This document shows positions 23,152 through 31,421 of a DNA stretch of 39,412 nucleotides, piece by piece (position 1 is the stretch's first letter; every line of letters starts with the position of its first letter). The DNA is taken from contig CAUJET010000054.1 of the NCBI GenBank assembly GCA_963169665.1, forward strand, positions 1 to 39,412, read 5' to 3'. The notes below the pieces were generated by a model, which had not been told where the DNA came from, made no database searches, and worked only from the letters and a program-made list of their open reading frames with translations. Source of the stretch: Actinomycetota bacterium. Its GTDB lineage: Bacteria; Actinomycetota; Acidimicrobiia; Acidimicrobiales; Ilumatobacteraceae. Made by a program: the position numbers and the translations under genes.

Positions 23152-25104
23152 GTGTCGCTGACCCCTGAACAAGAACAACAGGCCATCTCGCTGATCCGTG
23201 GGTTCGCCATGGATGCCCCGCTCCACGCGAAGAGCGGCCACCAGGGCACGGCGATGTCGCTCGCTCCGCTGGCCCACGTGCTCTACAGCCGGATCATGCG
23301 GCACTCCCCCGCCGATCCGCACTGGGTCGACCGCGACCGGTTCATCCTGTCGAACGGCCACGCGTCGATCCTGCAGTACTCGATGCTGTTCCTCGCCGGC
23401 TACGGCCTCGAGCTCGACGACATCAAGCAGTTCCGCCAGTGGGGCTCCGCTACGCCCGGTCACCCCGAGGTGCACCACACCGCCGGTGTCGAGGTGACGA
23501 CCGGCCCGCTCGGCCAGGGCTTCGCCAACTCGGTCGGCATGGCCATCGCCGAGCGCCGACTGCGTGCTCACTTCGGCACCGAATCGGTGCACCACCACAC
23601 CTTCGTGATCGCCGGCGACGGCTGTTTCATGGAGGGTGTCAGCCACGAGGCCGCCTCGCTCGCCGGTCACCTCGGTCTCGGTGGCATCGTCTGCATCTAC
23701 GACGACAACCACGTCACGATCGACGGCGACACGAACCTCTCCTACAGCGACGACGTCGCCAAGCGCTTCGAGGCGTACGGCTGGCATGTCGAGCAGCTCG
23801 GTGAGGTCGCCGACGACCTCGATGCGCTCGAGGCCGGCATCCGTCTCGGCATGGCCGAGACCGAACGCCCGAGCCTGCTGATCCTGCGCAGCCACATCGG
23901 GTACCCGAGCCCCGACCTCACCGACAACCCCCATGCGCACGGCAACCCGTTCACAGCCGAGCACGTCACCAACACCAAGGCCGTCATGGGCATCCCCGAC
24001 GAGCCGTTCTGGGCGCCCGACGATCTGGTGGCCGCATACCGATCCCACTGCGCGACCCGTGGCGACGCCGCGGTGACCGCCTGGCGCGACCGTCACCACG
24101 CAGCCGGCATCGACGCAGCGGTCTGGGACGCCACCTGGCACGCGACCGGACTGGCCGGATGGCAGGAGGCGCTCCCCTCATACGCCGACGGCGAGTCGAT
24201 CGCGACGCGCGTCGCGATCGAGAAGGCCTTCAACGCCTCGCTCGACACGGTGCCCTCGCTCGTCGCCGGCGCCGCCGACCTCACCGGCAACACCGGCACC
24301 AAGCTCGCCGGCCAGGTGCCCCAGTCGGTCGAGCACCCCGACGGACGCCAGGTGTACTACGGCATCCGCGAGCACGGCATGGGGTCGGCGATGGTCGGCA
24401 TGGCCCTCCACGGCGGCGTGCTGCCGGCAGGTGGCACCTTCTTCGTGTTCCTCGATTACATGCGGCCCGCCGTGCGCCTCGCTGCGCTCAGCCGGGCGAA
24501 GGTCGTGTTCGTGTTCACCCACGACTCCGTCGGTGTCGGCGAGGACGGCCCGACGCACCAGCCGGTCGAGCACGTCGCCACGCTCCGGGCCATCCCCGAC
24601 CTGCAGGTCATCCGCCCTGCCGACGCGAACGAGACGATGCAGGCCTGGGTGGCCGCTGTCGAACACGACGGGCCGACCGCCCTCGTGCTGTCGCGCCAGA
24701 ACATCCCGGTGCGCACCGACGGCAGCGCCGTGCACACCGGCGCCGGCATCGTCCGCGACGCCGACGACCCGCAGCTCGTGATCGTCGCCACCGGCAGCGA
24801 GGTGGCACTCGCCGTCGCCGCGTCCGAAGCGCTCGCCGGCGAGATCCGCGTGCGCGTCGTGAGCATGCCGAGCTGGGACCGCTTCGAACGCCAGGGCGAC
24901 GACGTCCGGGCGGCGATCCTGCCCGCCGGTGTGCCGGTGCTCTCCGTCGAGGCCGCCACCACCTTCGGCTGGGCCCGCTGGGCCGACCGCTCCATCGGCA
25001 TCGACCGCTTCGGAGCGAGCGCTCCCGGCGCCGTCGCACTCGACCGCCTCGGCATCAACCTCGACCACGTCGTCTCCACCGCCCGCGACATGGTCGCCGG
25101 CTGA
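23152..25104 (+). CDS. tkt: transketolase
   Basis: The 650-residue thiamine-diphosphate enzyme moves two-carbon units between sugar phosphates in the pentose-phosphate pathway. The N-terminal PP domain carries SGHQGTAMSLAP, the ThDP motif GDGCFMEGVSHEAASLAG, and HTTGPLGQG-like VTTGPLGQGFANSVG; the Pyr domain has the catalytic Glu in YYGIREHGMG and GVGEDGPTHQPVEH. Length is typical. The GTG at 23152 fits the residue pattern MSLTPEQEQQAISLIRGFAMD; the open frame further upstream overlaps the PRMT-like gene and is rejected. The transaldolase gene follows after 33 bases, so the two probably form an operon. Confidence 0.96.
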   Translation: MSLTPEQEQQAISLIRGFAMDAPLHAKSGHQGTAMSLAPLAHVLYSRIMRHSPADPHWVDRDRFILSNGHASILQYSMLFLAGYGLELDDIKQFRQWGSATPGHPEVHHTAGVEVTTGPLGQGFANSVGMAIAERRLRAHFGTESVHHHTFVIAGDGCFMEGVSHEAASLAGHLGLGGIVCIYDDNHVTIDGDTNLSYSDDVAKRFEAYGWHVEQLGEVADDLDALEAGIRLGMAETERPSLLILRSHIGYPSPDLTDNPHAHGNPFTAEHVTNTKAVMGIPDEPFWAPDDLVAAYRSHCATRGDAAVTAWRDRHHAAGIDAAVWDATWHATGLAGWQEALPSYADGESIATRVAIEKAFNASLDTVPSLVAGAADLTGNTGTKLAGQVPQSVEHPDGRQVYYGIREHGMGSAMVGMALHGGVLPAGGTFFVFLDYMRPAVRLAALSRAKVVFVFTHDSVGVGEDGPTHQPVEHVATLRAIPDLQVIRPADANETMQAWVAAVEHDGPTALVLSRQNIPVRTDGSAVHTGAGIVRDADDPQLVIVATGSEVALAVAASEALAGEIRVRVVSMPSWDRFERQGDDVRAAILPAGVPVLSVEAATTFGWARWADRSIGIDRFGASAPGAVALDRLGINLDHVVSTARDMVAG

Positions 25105-25137
25105 GACCGACAGAACGCCCCCGAAAGGATCTCCCCC

Positions 25138-26247
25138 ATGGATCGACTGCTCAGCCTCTACAACGAGTTCGGCCAGAGCCCGTGGCTCGACAACCTGAAG
25201 CGCGGCTACATCACATCCGGTGAGCTCGCTGGGCTCGTGGCCAAGGGCGTGCGCGGCCTCACGAGCAACCCGACGATCTTCCAGAAGGCGATCCAGGGTT
25301 CGGCCGACTACGACGAGCAGTTCCGCGAGCTGGCGGCGGAGGGTCGCCCGGTGATCGAGGACTACTGGTCGATGGTGCTGCAGGACATCAACAGCGCACT
25401 CGACGTGTTCGCCCCGGTGTACCACCAGAGCTACGGCGCCGACGGCTACGTGAGCGTCGAGGTCGACCCCGGTCTGGCCCACGACGCGGCGGGCACCGAG
25501 ACCGCTGCCCGAATCCTGCACGAGACGATCGACCGACCGAACCTGATGGTGAAGATCCCGGCGACCCTCGAAGGGTTGCCGGCCATCCAGCAGATGATCG
25601 CCGAGGGGCGCAGCATCAACGTCACGTTGATCTTCAGCCTCGCCCGCTACGAACAGGTGATGGAGGCCTACCTCGCCGGGCTCGAGCAGTACGCGGCGAC
25701 GCCCGGTGCCGATCTGTCGAAGGTCGCGAGCGTGGCGAGCTTCTTCATCAGCCGGGTCGACTCCGAGATCGACCACCGACTCGACGCGATCGGGTCGCCC
25801 GACGCGCTCGCGCTGCGGGGCAAGGGCGCGGTCGCGCAGGGCAAGCTCGCCTACCAGCTGTTCCAGCGCACCTTCAGCGGCCCCCGTTGGGAAGCGCTGA
25901 AGGCGCGGGGTGCCGTCGTGCAGCGACCGCTGTGGGCCAGCACCTCCACGAAGAACCCTGCCTATCCCGACACCCTGTACGTCGACGAGCTGATCGGTCC
26001 CGACACGGTCAACACCCTGCCCGACGCCACGCTCGACGCCTTCGCCGATCACGGCAATCTCGCACGGCGCGTCGACGTCGACGTCGACCAGGCAGAGGCG
26101 GCCTGGAAGGGCCTCGCCGCCGTCGGCGTCGACCTCGACGACGTCGCCGACAAGCTCGAGCGCGAAGGCGTCGCGAGCTTCCAGAAGAGCTTCGACGAAC
26201 TGCTCGGTGCGCTCGGGGCCAAGGCCGACGAGCTCCGAGCCGGCTGA
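25138..26247 (+). CDS. tal: transaldolase
   Basis: The 369-residue TIM-barrel enzyme transfers a dihydroxyacetone unit between sugar phosphates. The Schiff-base lysine is Lys139 in NLMVKIPAT, preceded by GYVSVEVDPGLAHD, and the N-terminal GLTSNPTIFQKAI is diagnostic for the long bacterial/actinobacterial Tal. GAAAGGA before the ATG is the ribosome-binding site. With the upstream transketolase it forms the non-oxidative pentose-phosphate branch. A DVDVD stretch near residue 312 comes from a GTCGAC repeat in the DNA. The LOG-family gene begins 14 bases after the stop. Confidence 0.96.
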   Translation: MDRLLSLYNEFGQSPWLDNLKRGYITSGELAGLVAKGVRGLTSNPTIFQKAIQGSADYDEQFRELAAEGRPVIEDYWSMVLQDINSALDVFAPVYHQSYGADGYVSVEVDPGLAHDAAGTETAARILHETIDRPNLMVKIPATLEGLPAIQQMIAEGRSINVTLIFSLARYEQVMEAYLAGLEQYAATPGADLSKVASVASFFISRVDSEIDHRLDAIGSPDALALRGKGAVAQGKLAYQLFQRTFSGPRWEALKARGAVVQRPLWASTSTKNPAYPDTLYVDELIGPDTVNTLPDATLDAFADHGNLARRVDVDVDQAEAAWKGLAAVGVDLDDVADKLEREGVASFQKSFDELLGALGAKADELRAG

Positions 26248-26261
26248 CCGGCAGGTCCACC

Positions 26262-27311
26262 GTGACCGATGCGCCCGTCCCGGGAACCGTGCCCGCCGAG
26301 ACCTATGCGGCGCTCGCTGCCGCGCTCGAGGCGTTGCCCAGCCAGCGGCACCGACGCACGGCGGCGCAGATGGTGGAGGCGCTCACCGAGCTGTTCCGCA
26401 TCCAGCCCGACCTGGTCGACCTGAAGATCACCGGCGCCGCACTGCTCGAGATGGGCGAGGCGTTCGAGATGTTCGCGCCGTACCACGACGCGCCGAAGGT
26501 CGCCATCTTCGGGTCGGCTCGCACCAAGGACAACGACCCGCTCTACCAGGCGGCCCGCGACGTCGCCTACGACCTGGCGCAGGCCGGGTGGATGGTCGTC
26601 ACCGGCGCCGGCCCCGGCATCATGCAGGCGGCGATGGAGGGTGCCGGCCGCGAGCGCTCGATCGGTGTGTCGATCCGATTGCCGTTCGAACAGGGCGCCA
26701 ATCCGGTGATCGCCGGTGACGAGAAGTACGTGAGCATGAAGTACTTCTTCACCCGCAAGCTCATGCTGGTGAAAGAGAGCCGTGGCTTCATCTGCCTGCC
26801 CGGCGGGTTCGGCACCCTCGACGAGACCTTCGAGCTGCTCACGCTCACCCAGACCGGCAAGGGCCTGCCCGTGCCGATCGTCTTCCTCGACACCCCCGGC
26901 GACCAGTACTGGGATTCGGTGCACGACGTGATCGAGGGCCTGCTGGTGAAGCGAGGACTCGTGGCCGAGGCCGACACCAAGCTGTACCTGGTGACCGACG
27001 ACTGCCACCGTGCGGTCGACGAGATCCTGCGCTTCTACGCGAACTACCACTCGCTGCGGTACGTGGGCGACCTGCTCGTCCTACGCCTCCAGCACACGGT
27101 CACCGACGAACAGTTGGCGTTGCTCAACGAACGGTTCGGGCACCTGTGCAAGCGCGGAAGCATCGCGCGCGTCGAGGCGCTCGACCCCGAACGCAAGGAG
27201 CACGACCATGTCGCACTCCCCCGCATCGCGTTCACGTTCGCGAAGCATGGCTACGGCGAACTGCGAGCGCTGATCGACACGCTGAACAGCTTCACACCTG
27301 ATCACGCCTGA
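26262..27311 (+). CDS. LOG-family Rossmann protein (TIGR00730 type)
   Basis: The 349-residue protein contains the LOG domain: VAIFGSARTKDNDPLY, VVTGAGPGIMQAAMEGA, and the signature PGGFGTLDETFELLT. Short members of the family hydrolyse cytokinin nucleotides or other nucleoside monophosphates to the base and ribose phosphate. This one has an N-terminal helical extension of about 70 residues and a C-terminal extension of about 100, a form common in actinobacteria with no proved substrate. The GTG start lies 14 bases after tal, so it may ride on the tkt-tal transcript. A hairpin overlaps its stop codon. Confidence 0.85.
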   Translation: MTDAPVPGTVPAETYAALAAALEALPSQRHRRTAAQMVEALTELFRIQPDLVDLKITGAALLEMGEAFEMFAPYHDAPKVAIFGSARTKDNDPLYQAARDVAYDLAQAGWMVVTGAGPGIMQAAMEGAGRERSIGVSIRLPFEQGANPVIAGDEKYVSMKYFFTRKLMLVKESRGFICLPGGFGTLDETFELLTLTQTGKGLPVPIVFLDTPGDQYWDSVHDVIEGLLVKRGLVAEADTKLYLVTDDCHRAVDEILRFYANYHSLRYVGDLLVLRLQHTVTDEQLALLNERFGHLCKRGSIARVEALDPERKEHDHVALPRIAFTFAKHGYGELRALIDTLNSFTPDHA

Positions 27312-27326
27312 ACAGGACTGATCAGG
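27297..27326 (+). terminator. hairpin at the end of the LOG-family gene
   Basis: Outer arms CCTGATCA and TGATCAGG enclose inner arms CCTG/CAGG with a two-base mismatch on each side. The structure spans the TGA stop and is followed by a repeat of AGGACTGA. Confidence 0.55.
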
Positions 27327-27362
27327 ACTGACGAACCTGCCGCGATGCGCGATCATCGCGCG

Positions 27363-28202
27363 ATGGACGTGGCAGAGGTATGGCAGTACCCGGTGAAGTC
27401 GATGCTCGGCGTGCGCGTGGGCGCTGCCGAGTTCGTCACCGAGGGCATGGTGGGCGACCGGACCTGGGCGGTGCGCGACGAAGAGCGTGGCGGCATCCGC
27501 GGCGCCAAGAAGATCGGTTCGCTGATGCAGCTGGCCGCGCGCTACCTCGAGAACGGCTTCGACGAGGTCGAGATCGAGCTGCCCGATGGCCGCACGATCC
27601 GGTCGTCCGACGACGACGCCGACGACCGTCTGTCGGAGGCGTTGGGACACCGGGTGACCCTGTGGCCGTTGCAGCCACCAGAGCAGCTCGACCACTATCG
27701 CCGCGGGCCCGCGGACAGCGATGATCCGATCGCGGAGCTCCGCCAGATCTTCGGCCGCGACGAGGACGAACCGTTCCCGGACTTCTCCATCTTCCCGCCG
27801 GAAGTCATGGAGTTCGAGTCGCCACCAGGCACCTACGTCGATGCCTTCCCCGTGCTGGTGATGACGTCGTCGGCGTTGCGGTCACTCGCCGATGCGTTGC
27901 CCGACAGCGTGATCGACGTACGTCGGTTCCGACCCAACCTGGTGGTCGACACCGGCCACGAGCCGGGACACCCCGAATTCTCGTGGGTGGGCAAGCAGCT
28001 CCGAGTGGGCAGTGCCACCTTCGATGTGGCGGCCGCGTGTCCACGGTGCGTGATGATCACCCGGGAGGTGTCGTCCACGATCCCCGGCGACCGAGCCGTG
28101 CTGCGCCACGTGGTGCGTGAGCTCGACCAGAACGTCGGCGTGTACGCCACCGTCTCGACCCCTGGGATCGTCTCGACCGGCGACACCGTCACGCTCGTGT
28201 GA
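27363..28202 (+). CDS. MOSC-domain protein (molybdenum cofactor sulfurase C-terminal type)
   Basis: The 279-residue protein has a MOSC N-terminal beta-barrel part (EVWQYPVKSMLGVRVGAAEF, GDRTWAVRDEE) followed by the MOSC domain with FRPNLVV and the Cys-containing AACPRCVMITREV. Proteins of this class (such as YcbX and mARC) bind molybdenum cofactor and reduce N-hydroxylated or other substrates. The Cys in CPRC is the expected Mo ligand. ATG 27363 is preferred over the ATG six codons upstream because the MOSC pattern starts at once; neither has a clear ribosome-binding sequence. A short palindrome GCGCGAT-C-ATCGCGC lies just before the start. Confidence 0.86.
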   Translation: MDVAEVWQYPVKSMLGVRVGAAEFVTEGMVGDRTWAVRDEERGGIRGAKKIGSLMQLAARYLENGFDEVEIELPDGRTIRSSDDDADDRLSEALGHRVTLWPLQPPEQLDHYRRGPADSDDPIAELRQIFGRDEDEPFPDFSIFPPEVMEFESPPGTYVDAFPVLVMTSSALRSLADALPDSVIDVRRFRPNLVVDTGHEPGHPEFSWVGKQLRVGSATFDVAAACPRCVMITREVSSTIPGDRAVLRHVVRELDQNVGVYATVSTPGIVSTGDTVTLV

Positions 28203-28217
28203 CGATCCGTCGGATCG
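28203..28217. terminator. bidirectional terminator after MOSC gene
   Basis: CGATCC and GGATCG form a 6-pair stem with a 3-base loop in the 25-base gap between two convergent genes. CGGATCGGT is repeated directly at 28211 and 28220. Confidence 0.55.
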
Positions 28218-28227
28218 GTCGGATCGG

Positions 28228-28431
28228 TCAGTCGTCGTCGCCTCGACCGCGATCGTCGCGGAGCAGGTGGATCGCCTTCTCGATCGAGCGGCGTGCCTGC
28301 GTGAGGCGTTTGTCGTCGGCAGGGCGGCCGGTGCGCTCCCGTGCGGCTTCGCGCAGCATGTCGAACTGACGCTCGTCGAGGTCGGCGACGATCGCCTCGA
28401 GCCGCTCGGCGAGGTCGTCGTACCCGCTCAT
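28228..28431 (-). CDS. small charged helical protein, function unknown
   Basis: The 67-residue protein MSGYDDLAERLEAIVADLDE... is highly charged and helical, with pattern RQFDMLREAARERTG and a C-terminal run of Arg and Asp (DDRGRGDDD). It has no membrane segment. The ATG overlaps the stop of glcF by four bases, so it is likely translated together with it. I do not recognise a family; a small regulator or assembly factor for the glycolate oxidase is possible but unproved. Confidence 0.68.
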   Translation of the reverse strand: MSGYDDLAERLEAIVADLDERQFDMLREAARERTGRPADDKRLTQARRSIEKAIHLLRDDRGRGDDD

Positions 28432-29579
28432 CCCAACGCCTCCGCGACGAGCTGCATCGGGTGGCGGACCTCGACGCCGACGGCCTGGAGGTGCATCGCA
28501 CACCCGGGGTTCGCGCTGGCGACGACGCGCTCCCCTTCGGCCCCGCCCGCGCGCGCGATCGACGCGAGCTTGCGCTCACGGATCTGGCCGGCCAGCTCGG
28601 GTTCGAGCGCCGAGTAGGCCCCGCCGGCGCCGCAGCACAGCCCGTCGTCGTCGAGCTCGACCACGTCGGCGACCCGGCCGAGGACGGTGCGGACAGCGAG
28701 GTGCGTTCGCTGCACGTGCCGCAGGTGGCACGGATCCTGCACGATCACCGGCGCGAGGCGACGGACGGGTGTGAGCCGATCGGCGCGGCGAGCGACGAAC
28801 TCGTGCACGTCGAGCACCCGGGCGGCGAACGCCTTCGCCTCGTCGGTGCCGAGCAGGTGGCCGTAGTCCTTCAGCGCGGCGCCGCAGCCGGCGGAGTTCA
28901 CGACGATCGGAGCGTCGCCGGGCATCGAGGCCATGACGTTGCGGGCCAGACGCTCGGTCTCGGCGGTGAGACCGGCGTGGACGTGCAGGGCGCCACAGCA
29001 CCCGCCGCCCGCCCCGGGCACGGCGTAGGTGACCCCGATGCCCTGGAGCACCCGGGCGGTGGCCACGTGCACGTCGCGCAGCCACGCGTCCATGACGCAC
29101 CCGGTGAACAGCCACACGTCGGTACCGGTCCCGCGCAGCGCCTTCGGCCGCCGGAGTGGCAGTCGGGAGAGCCCGAGCCGCGACGGCACCAGCCGCAGCC
29201 GTTGGCCCGCGGCGAGCACGGTCGATCCGGCGAGTAGCAGACGATGGTGGGCCAGCACCCGGAACCCGGCGCGCTGCCACCACGGGGCGATCCGTCCCTG
29301 TGTGGCGAGGGCACTGCGGGTGGCCTCCATGAGGTGTCCGAAGGGGACGCCGCTCGGACACGCCGGCTCGCACCCACGGCACTGCACGCAGCTGCTCATG
29401 AACTCGACGAAGGAGTCGTCGGCCGGTGCGCCGTCGAGCTGCACCGACCGCATCGCGGCGATGCGCCCCCGGGGCGACAACGCCTCCTCCCCCGTCGCGC
29501 GGAACGTCGGGCAGTGCGGCAGGCACAACCCACAGCTGACGCAGGTGGCGAGTTCGTCGGGGTCGATGGTGAGGTCCAC
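28428..29579 (-). CDS. glcF: glycolate oxidase iron-sulfur subunit GlcF-like
   Basis: The 383-residue protein has two [4Fe-4S] motifs, CVSCGLCLPHCP (Cys13, 16, 19, 23) and CVQCRGCEPACP (Cys64, 67, 70, 74), followed by two CCG domains (GGCCGALHVHAG and GLCCGAGGAYS). This is the layout of GlcF, which carries electrons from the flavin subunits GlcD/GlcE to the quinone pool. The matching glcD and glcE lie about 2 kb away on the same strand, separated by nei and a phosphotransferase gene. GTG start at 29579; a -10-like TAGGTT lies ten bases upstream. Related LutA/lactate systems are an alternative, but glcDE nearby favours glycolate or another 2-hydroxy acid. Confidence 0.9.
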   Translation of the reverse strand: MDLTIDPDELATCVSCGLCLPHCPTFRATGEEALSPRGRIAAMRSVQLDGAPADDSFVEFMSSCVQCRGCEPACPSGVPFGHLMEATRSALATQGRIAPWWQRAGFRVLAHHRLLLAGSTVLAAGQRLRLVPSRLGLSRLPLRRPKALRGTGTDVWLFTGCVMDAWLRDVHVATARVLQGIGVTYAVPGAGGGCCGALHVHAGLTAETERLARNVMASMPGDAPIVVNSAGCGAALKDYGHLLGTDEAKAFAARVLDVHEFVARRADRLTPVRRLAPVIVQDPCHLRHVQRTHLAVRTVLGRVADVVELDDDGLCCGAGGAYSALEPELAGQIRERKLASIARAGGAEGERVVASANPGCAMHLQAVGVEVRHPMQLVAEALG

Positions 29580-29589
29580 GGCGACGCCG

Positions 29590-29595
29590 AACCTA
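29590..29595 (-). promoter_or_regulatory. possible -10 box of glcF
   Basis: Minus-strand TAGGTT is ten bases before GTG 29579, slightly farther than at other genes, so a very short leader is possible. Confidence 0.38.
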
Positions 29596-29663
29596 TCGGC
29601 TCATGCGGAGTGCCGGCGCCGTGACACCCGCCGCCCGACCGAACACCCTCTCGTGGCCGCCTC

Positions 29664-29669
29664 TACCCT
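29664..29669 (+). promoter_or_regulatory. -10 box of nei (leaderless type)
   Basis: TACCCT lies eight bases before ATG 29678, with no ribosome-binding sequence in between. Confidence 0.5.
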
Positions 29670-29677
29670 CGACGGCC

Positions 29678-30478
29678 ATGCCCGAAGGTCACACGATCCA
29701 CCGCATCGCACGTGACCACAACGCGGTGTTGAAGGGAATGCACGTTGCCGTCTCGTCGCCCCAGGGACGGTTCGCCGATGCCGTGCTCGTCGACGGCCAG
29801 CGCCTCGATCGCATCGAGCCGTACGGCAAGCACCTGTTCTACCGATGGTCGAACGGGATGGTGGGCCACGTGCACCTCGGGTTGTTCGGCAAGTTCCGGG
29901 TGGTGCGCCACGAACCCGGCGAGGCACCCGAGCCGCGTGGCGCGGTGCGGATGCGCCTGCAGACCGACGAAGCCACGATCGACCTCGCCGGGCCCACCGA
30001 CTGCTCGGTCGGCGACGAGAGCGATCGCGACGCGATCGTCCGTCGACTCGGCCCCGACCCGCTCCGCCGAGACACCGACCCCCAGCTCGCATTCGACCGC
30101 ATCGGTCGGAGCCGGCAGGCGATCGGCGCGCTGTTGCTCGACCAATCCGTCGTCTGCGGCGTCGGCAACGTCTATCGAGCCGAGGCGTTGTTCGTCACCG
30201 GCATCCATCCGTCACGACTCGGACGCGACCTCGATCGCGTCGAACTCGAGGCGCTGTGGACCACGACCACCGCGATGCTGAAGCAGGGTGTGAAGGACAA
30301 CCGCATCGTCACCGTCGATCGTGCCGAACTCGATCTGCCGAAGGGGCGACGCATCCGACGTGGCGAGGCGACCTACGCGTACAAGCGTGACCGATGCCTG
30401 CGGTGCGCGACACCCATCCAGTCGGTCGAGCTCGCCGGGCGTCCGTGCTACTTCTGTCCCACGTGCCAGCCGAGCTGA
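29678..30478 (+). CDS. nei: Fpg/Nei family DNA glycosylase/AP lyase
   Basis: The 266-residue enzyme excises oxidised bases and cuts at abasic sites. The mature N-terminus is Pro2-Glu3 in MPEGHTIHRIA, the catalytic pair of the family. A helix-two-turn-helix region (AIGALLLDQSVVCGVGNVYR) and a C-terminal zinc finger (CLRCATP...CYFCPTCQ) complete the fold. The PEGHT start matches Nei (endonuclease VIII) branches rather than Fpg (which has PELPE). The upstream in-frame ATG at 29603 would place residues before Pro2 and is excluded. It is divergent from glcF. Confidence 0.93.
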   Translation: MPEGHTIHRIARDHNAVLKGMHVAVSSPQGRFADAVLVDGQRLDRIEPYGKHLFYRWSNGMVGHVHLGLFGKFRVVRHEPGEAPEPRGAVRMRLQTDEATIDLAGPTDCSVGDESDRDAIVRRLGPDPLRRDTDPQLAFDRIGRSRQAIGALLLDQSVVCGVGNVYRAEALFVTGIHPSRLGRDLDRVELEALWTTTTAMLKQGVKDNRIVTVDRAELDLPKGRRIRRGEATYAYKRDRCLRCATPIQSVELAGRPCYFCPTCQPS

Positions 30479-30500
30479 GGGCCGCAGATCGAGCCACGTC

Positions 30501-31415
30501 TCACGCTGCGGTCCACGCCGGGGCGTCGGGGTCGCCGCGCCAGTAGCGCAGGCGCACCTCGGCCTCGGCCGCTGCGATCGGGTCGGTGCGGCCCGCCTTC
30601 ACCCGCATCAGCGTCGCTGCGACCAGACGGAGCTCGGCGAGCTCCTCGGTGACGAGATCACCGCGCATGGAGGCGCCGTACCCATCGGCGAACGACTCGT
30701 ACACGCCGGGCTCACCGCCCCACCGCGACGTCCAGTTGACCAGCGGCCCGTGGTCCCATGCGGCCGGACCGAGACACATGAGGTCCCAGTCGAGCAGCAC
30801 CGGTCCGTCGGCGGTGGGGATGACGTTGCCGGGATGCACGTCGCCGTGACAGAGCACGACCCGGTCGACCAGCGTCGTCCACGACCGCCGCTCGAGCGCC
30901 CGATCGATCCCTGCTCGTGCGGCATCGTCGAGGTCGACGTCGACGTCGACGTCGGCGAGCATGGCGTCGAAGTCCCACCACGGGAACGACGAACACCACG
31001 GCGTCGGATAGTGCGCTGACACCGTGGCGACCTCGTCGGGACCGAGCGTGTGCAGCGTCGCGACCATCGAGCCGACGGCCGCCCAGTCGATGGGACCGAC
31101 GGGGTGCTCGCGCACCTGGGCGAGCACGGTGAGCTCGCCGTCGACGAACGGTTCGGGGTGCACGAAGCGGGGCACCCGCAGTCCGCGAGCGGTGAGCCAC
31201 TCCCCCAGCCACACCGCCGCCGACGCGTCGACGGACGGACGGCCGACGCGCAGCACGACCGCCGGACCGCAGGCGAACAGCGCGTTCATCCCCGATCGCA
31301 GCAGCATCGGTGACGGTAGCCCCCAGTGCGCTGCGGCATGTGTCGCCGCGGCGCGGGCGAGTGCGGCATCGCCCGGCGGGCGCGACACGAACGGCAACGT
31401 CATCGGCGCGTGCAT
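30501..31415 (-). CDS. phosphotransferase family protein (APH fold)
   Basis: The 304-residue protein has the APH-like kinase fold with catalytic loop VVLCHGDVHPGNVIP and metal-binding VLLDWDLMCLGP. The N-lobe is short and begins after a 25-residue extension. An acidic DVDVDVDLDD run near residue 157 derives from a GTCGAC repeat. The ATG lies six bases after glcE, so it probably belongs to the glcD-glcE transcript. Its substrate is unknown; sugar or antibiotic kinases of this fold cannot be told apart by eye, and nothing in the context suggests resistance. Confidence 0.84.
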   Translation of the reverse strand: MHAPMTLPFVSRPPGDAALARAAATHAAAHWGLPSPMLLRSGMNALFACGPAVVLRVGRPSVDASAAVWLGEWLTARGLRVPRFVHPEPFVDGELTVLAQVREHPVGPIDWAAVGSMVATLHTLGPDEVATVSAHYPTPWCSSFPWWDFDAMLADVDVDVDLDDAARAGIDRALERRSWTTLVDRVVLCHGDVHPGNVIPTADGPVLLDWDLMCLGPAAWDHGPLVNWTSRWGGEPGVYESFADGYGASMRGDLVTEELAELRLVAATLMRVKAGRTDPIAAAEAEVRLRYWRGDPDAPAWTAA

Positions 31416-31421
31416 CGAGAC

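Noticed and set aside
26069..26087. GTCGAC tandem repeats as regulatory or microsatellite element (also near 30926-30950)
   Set aside because: They lie in coding sequence and simply encode Val-Asp runs in a GC-rich genome.
27347..27361. GCGCGAT-C-ATCGCGC palindrome before the MOSC gene as an operator
   Set aside because: A one-base centre and overlap with the start region make it possible, but a 15-base GC-rich palindrome alone is not convincing without conservation.
30482..30511. CCGCAG/CTGCGG inverted repeat as terminator after nei
   Set aside because: The stem has only six pairs with an 18-base loop and one arm lies inside the opposing coding region, too weak to support.
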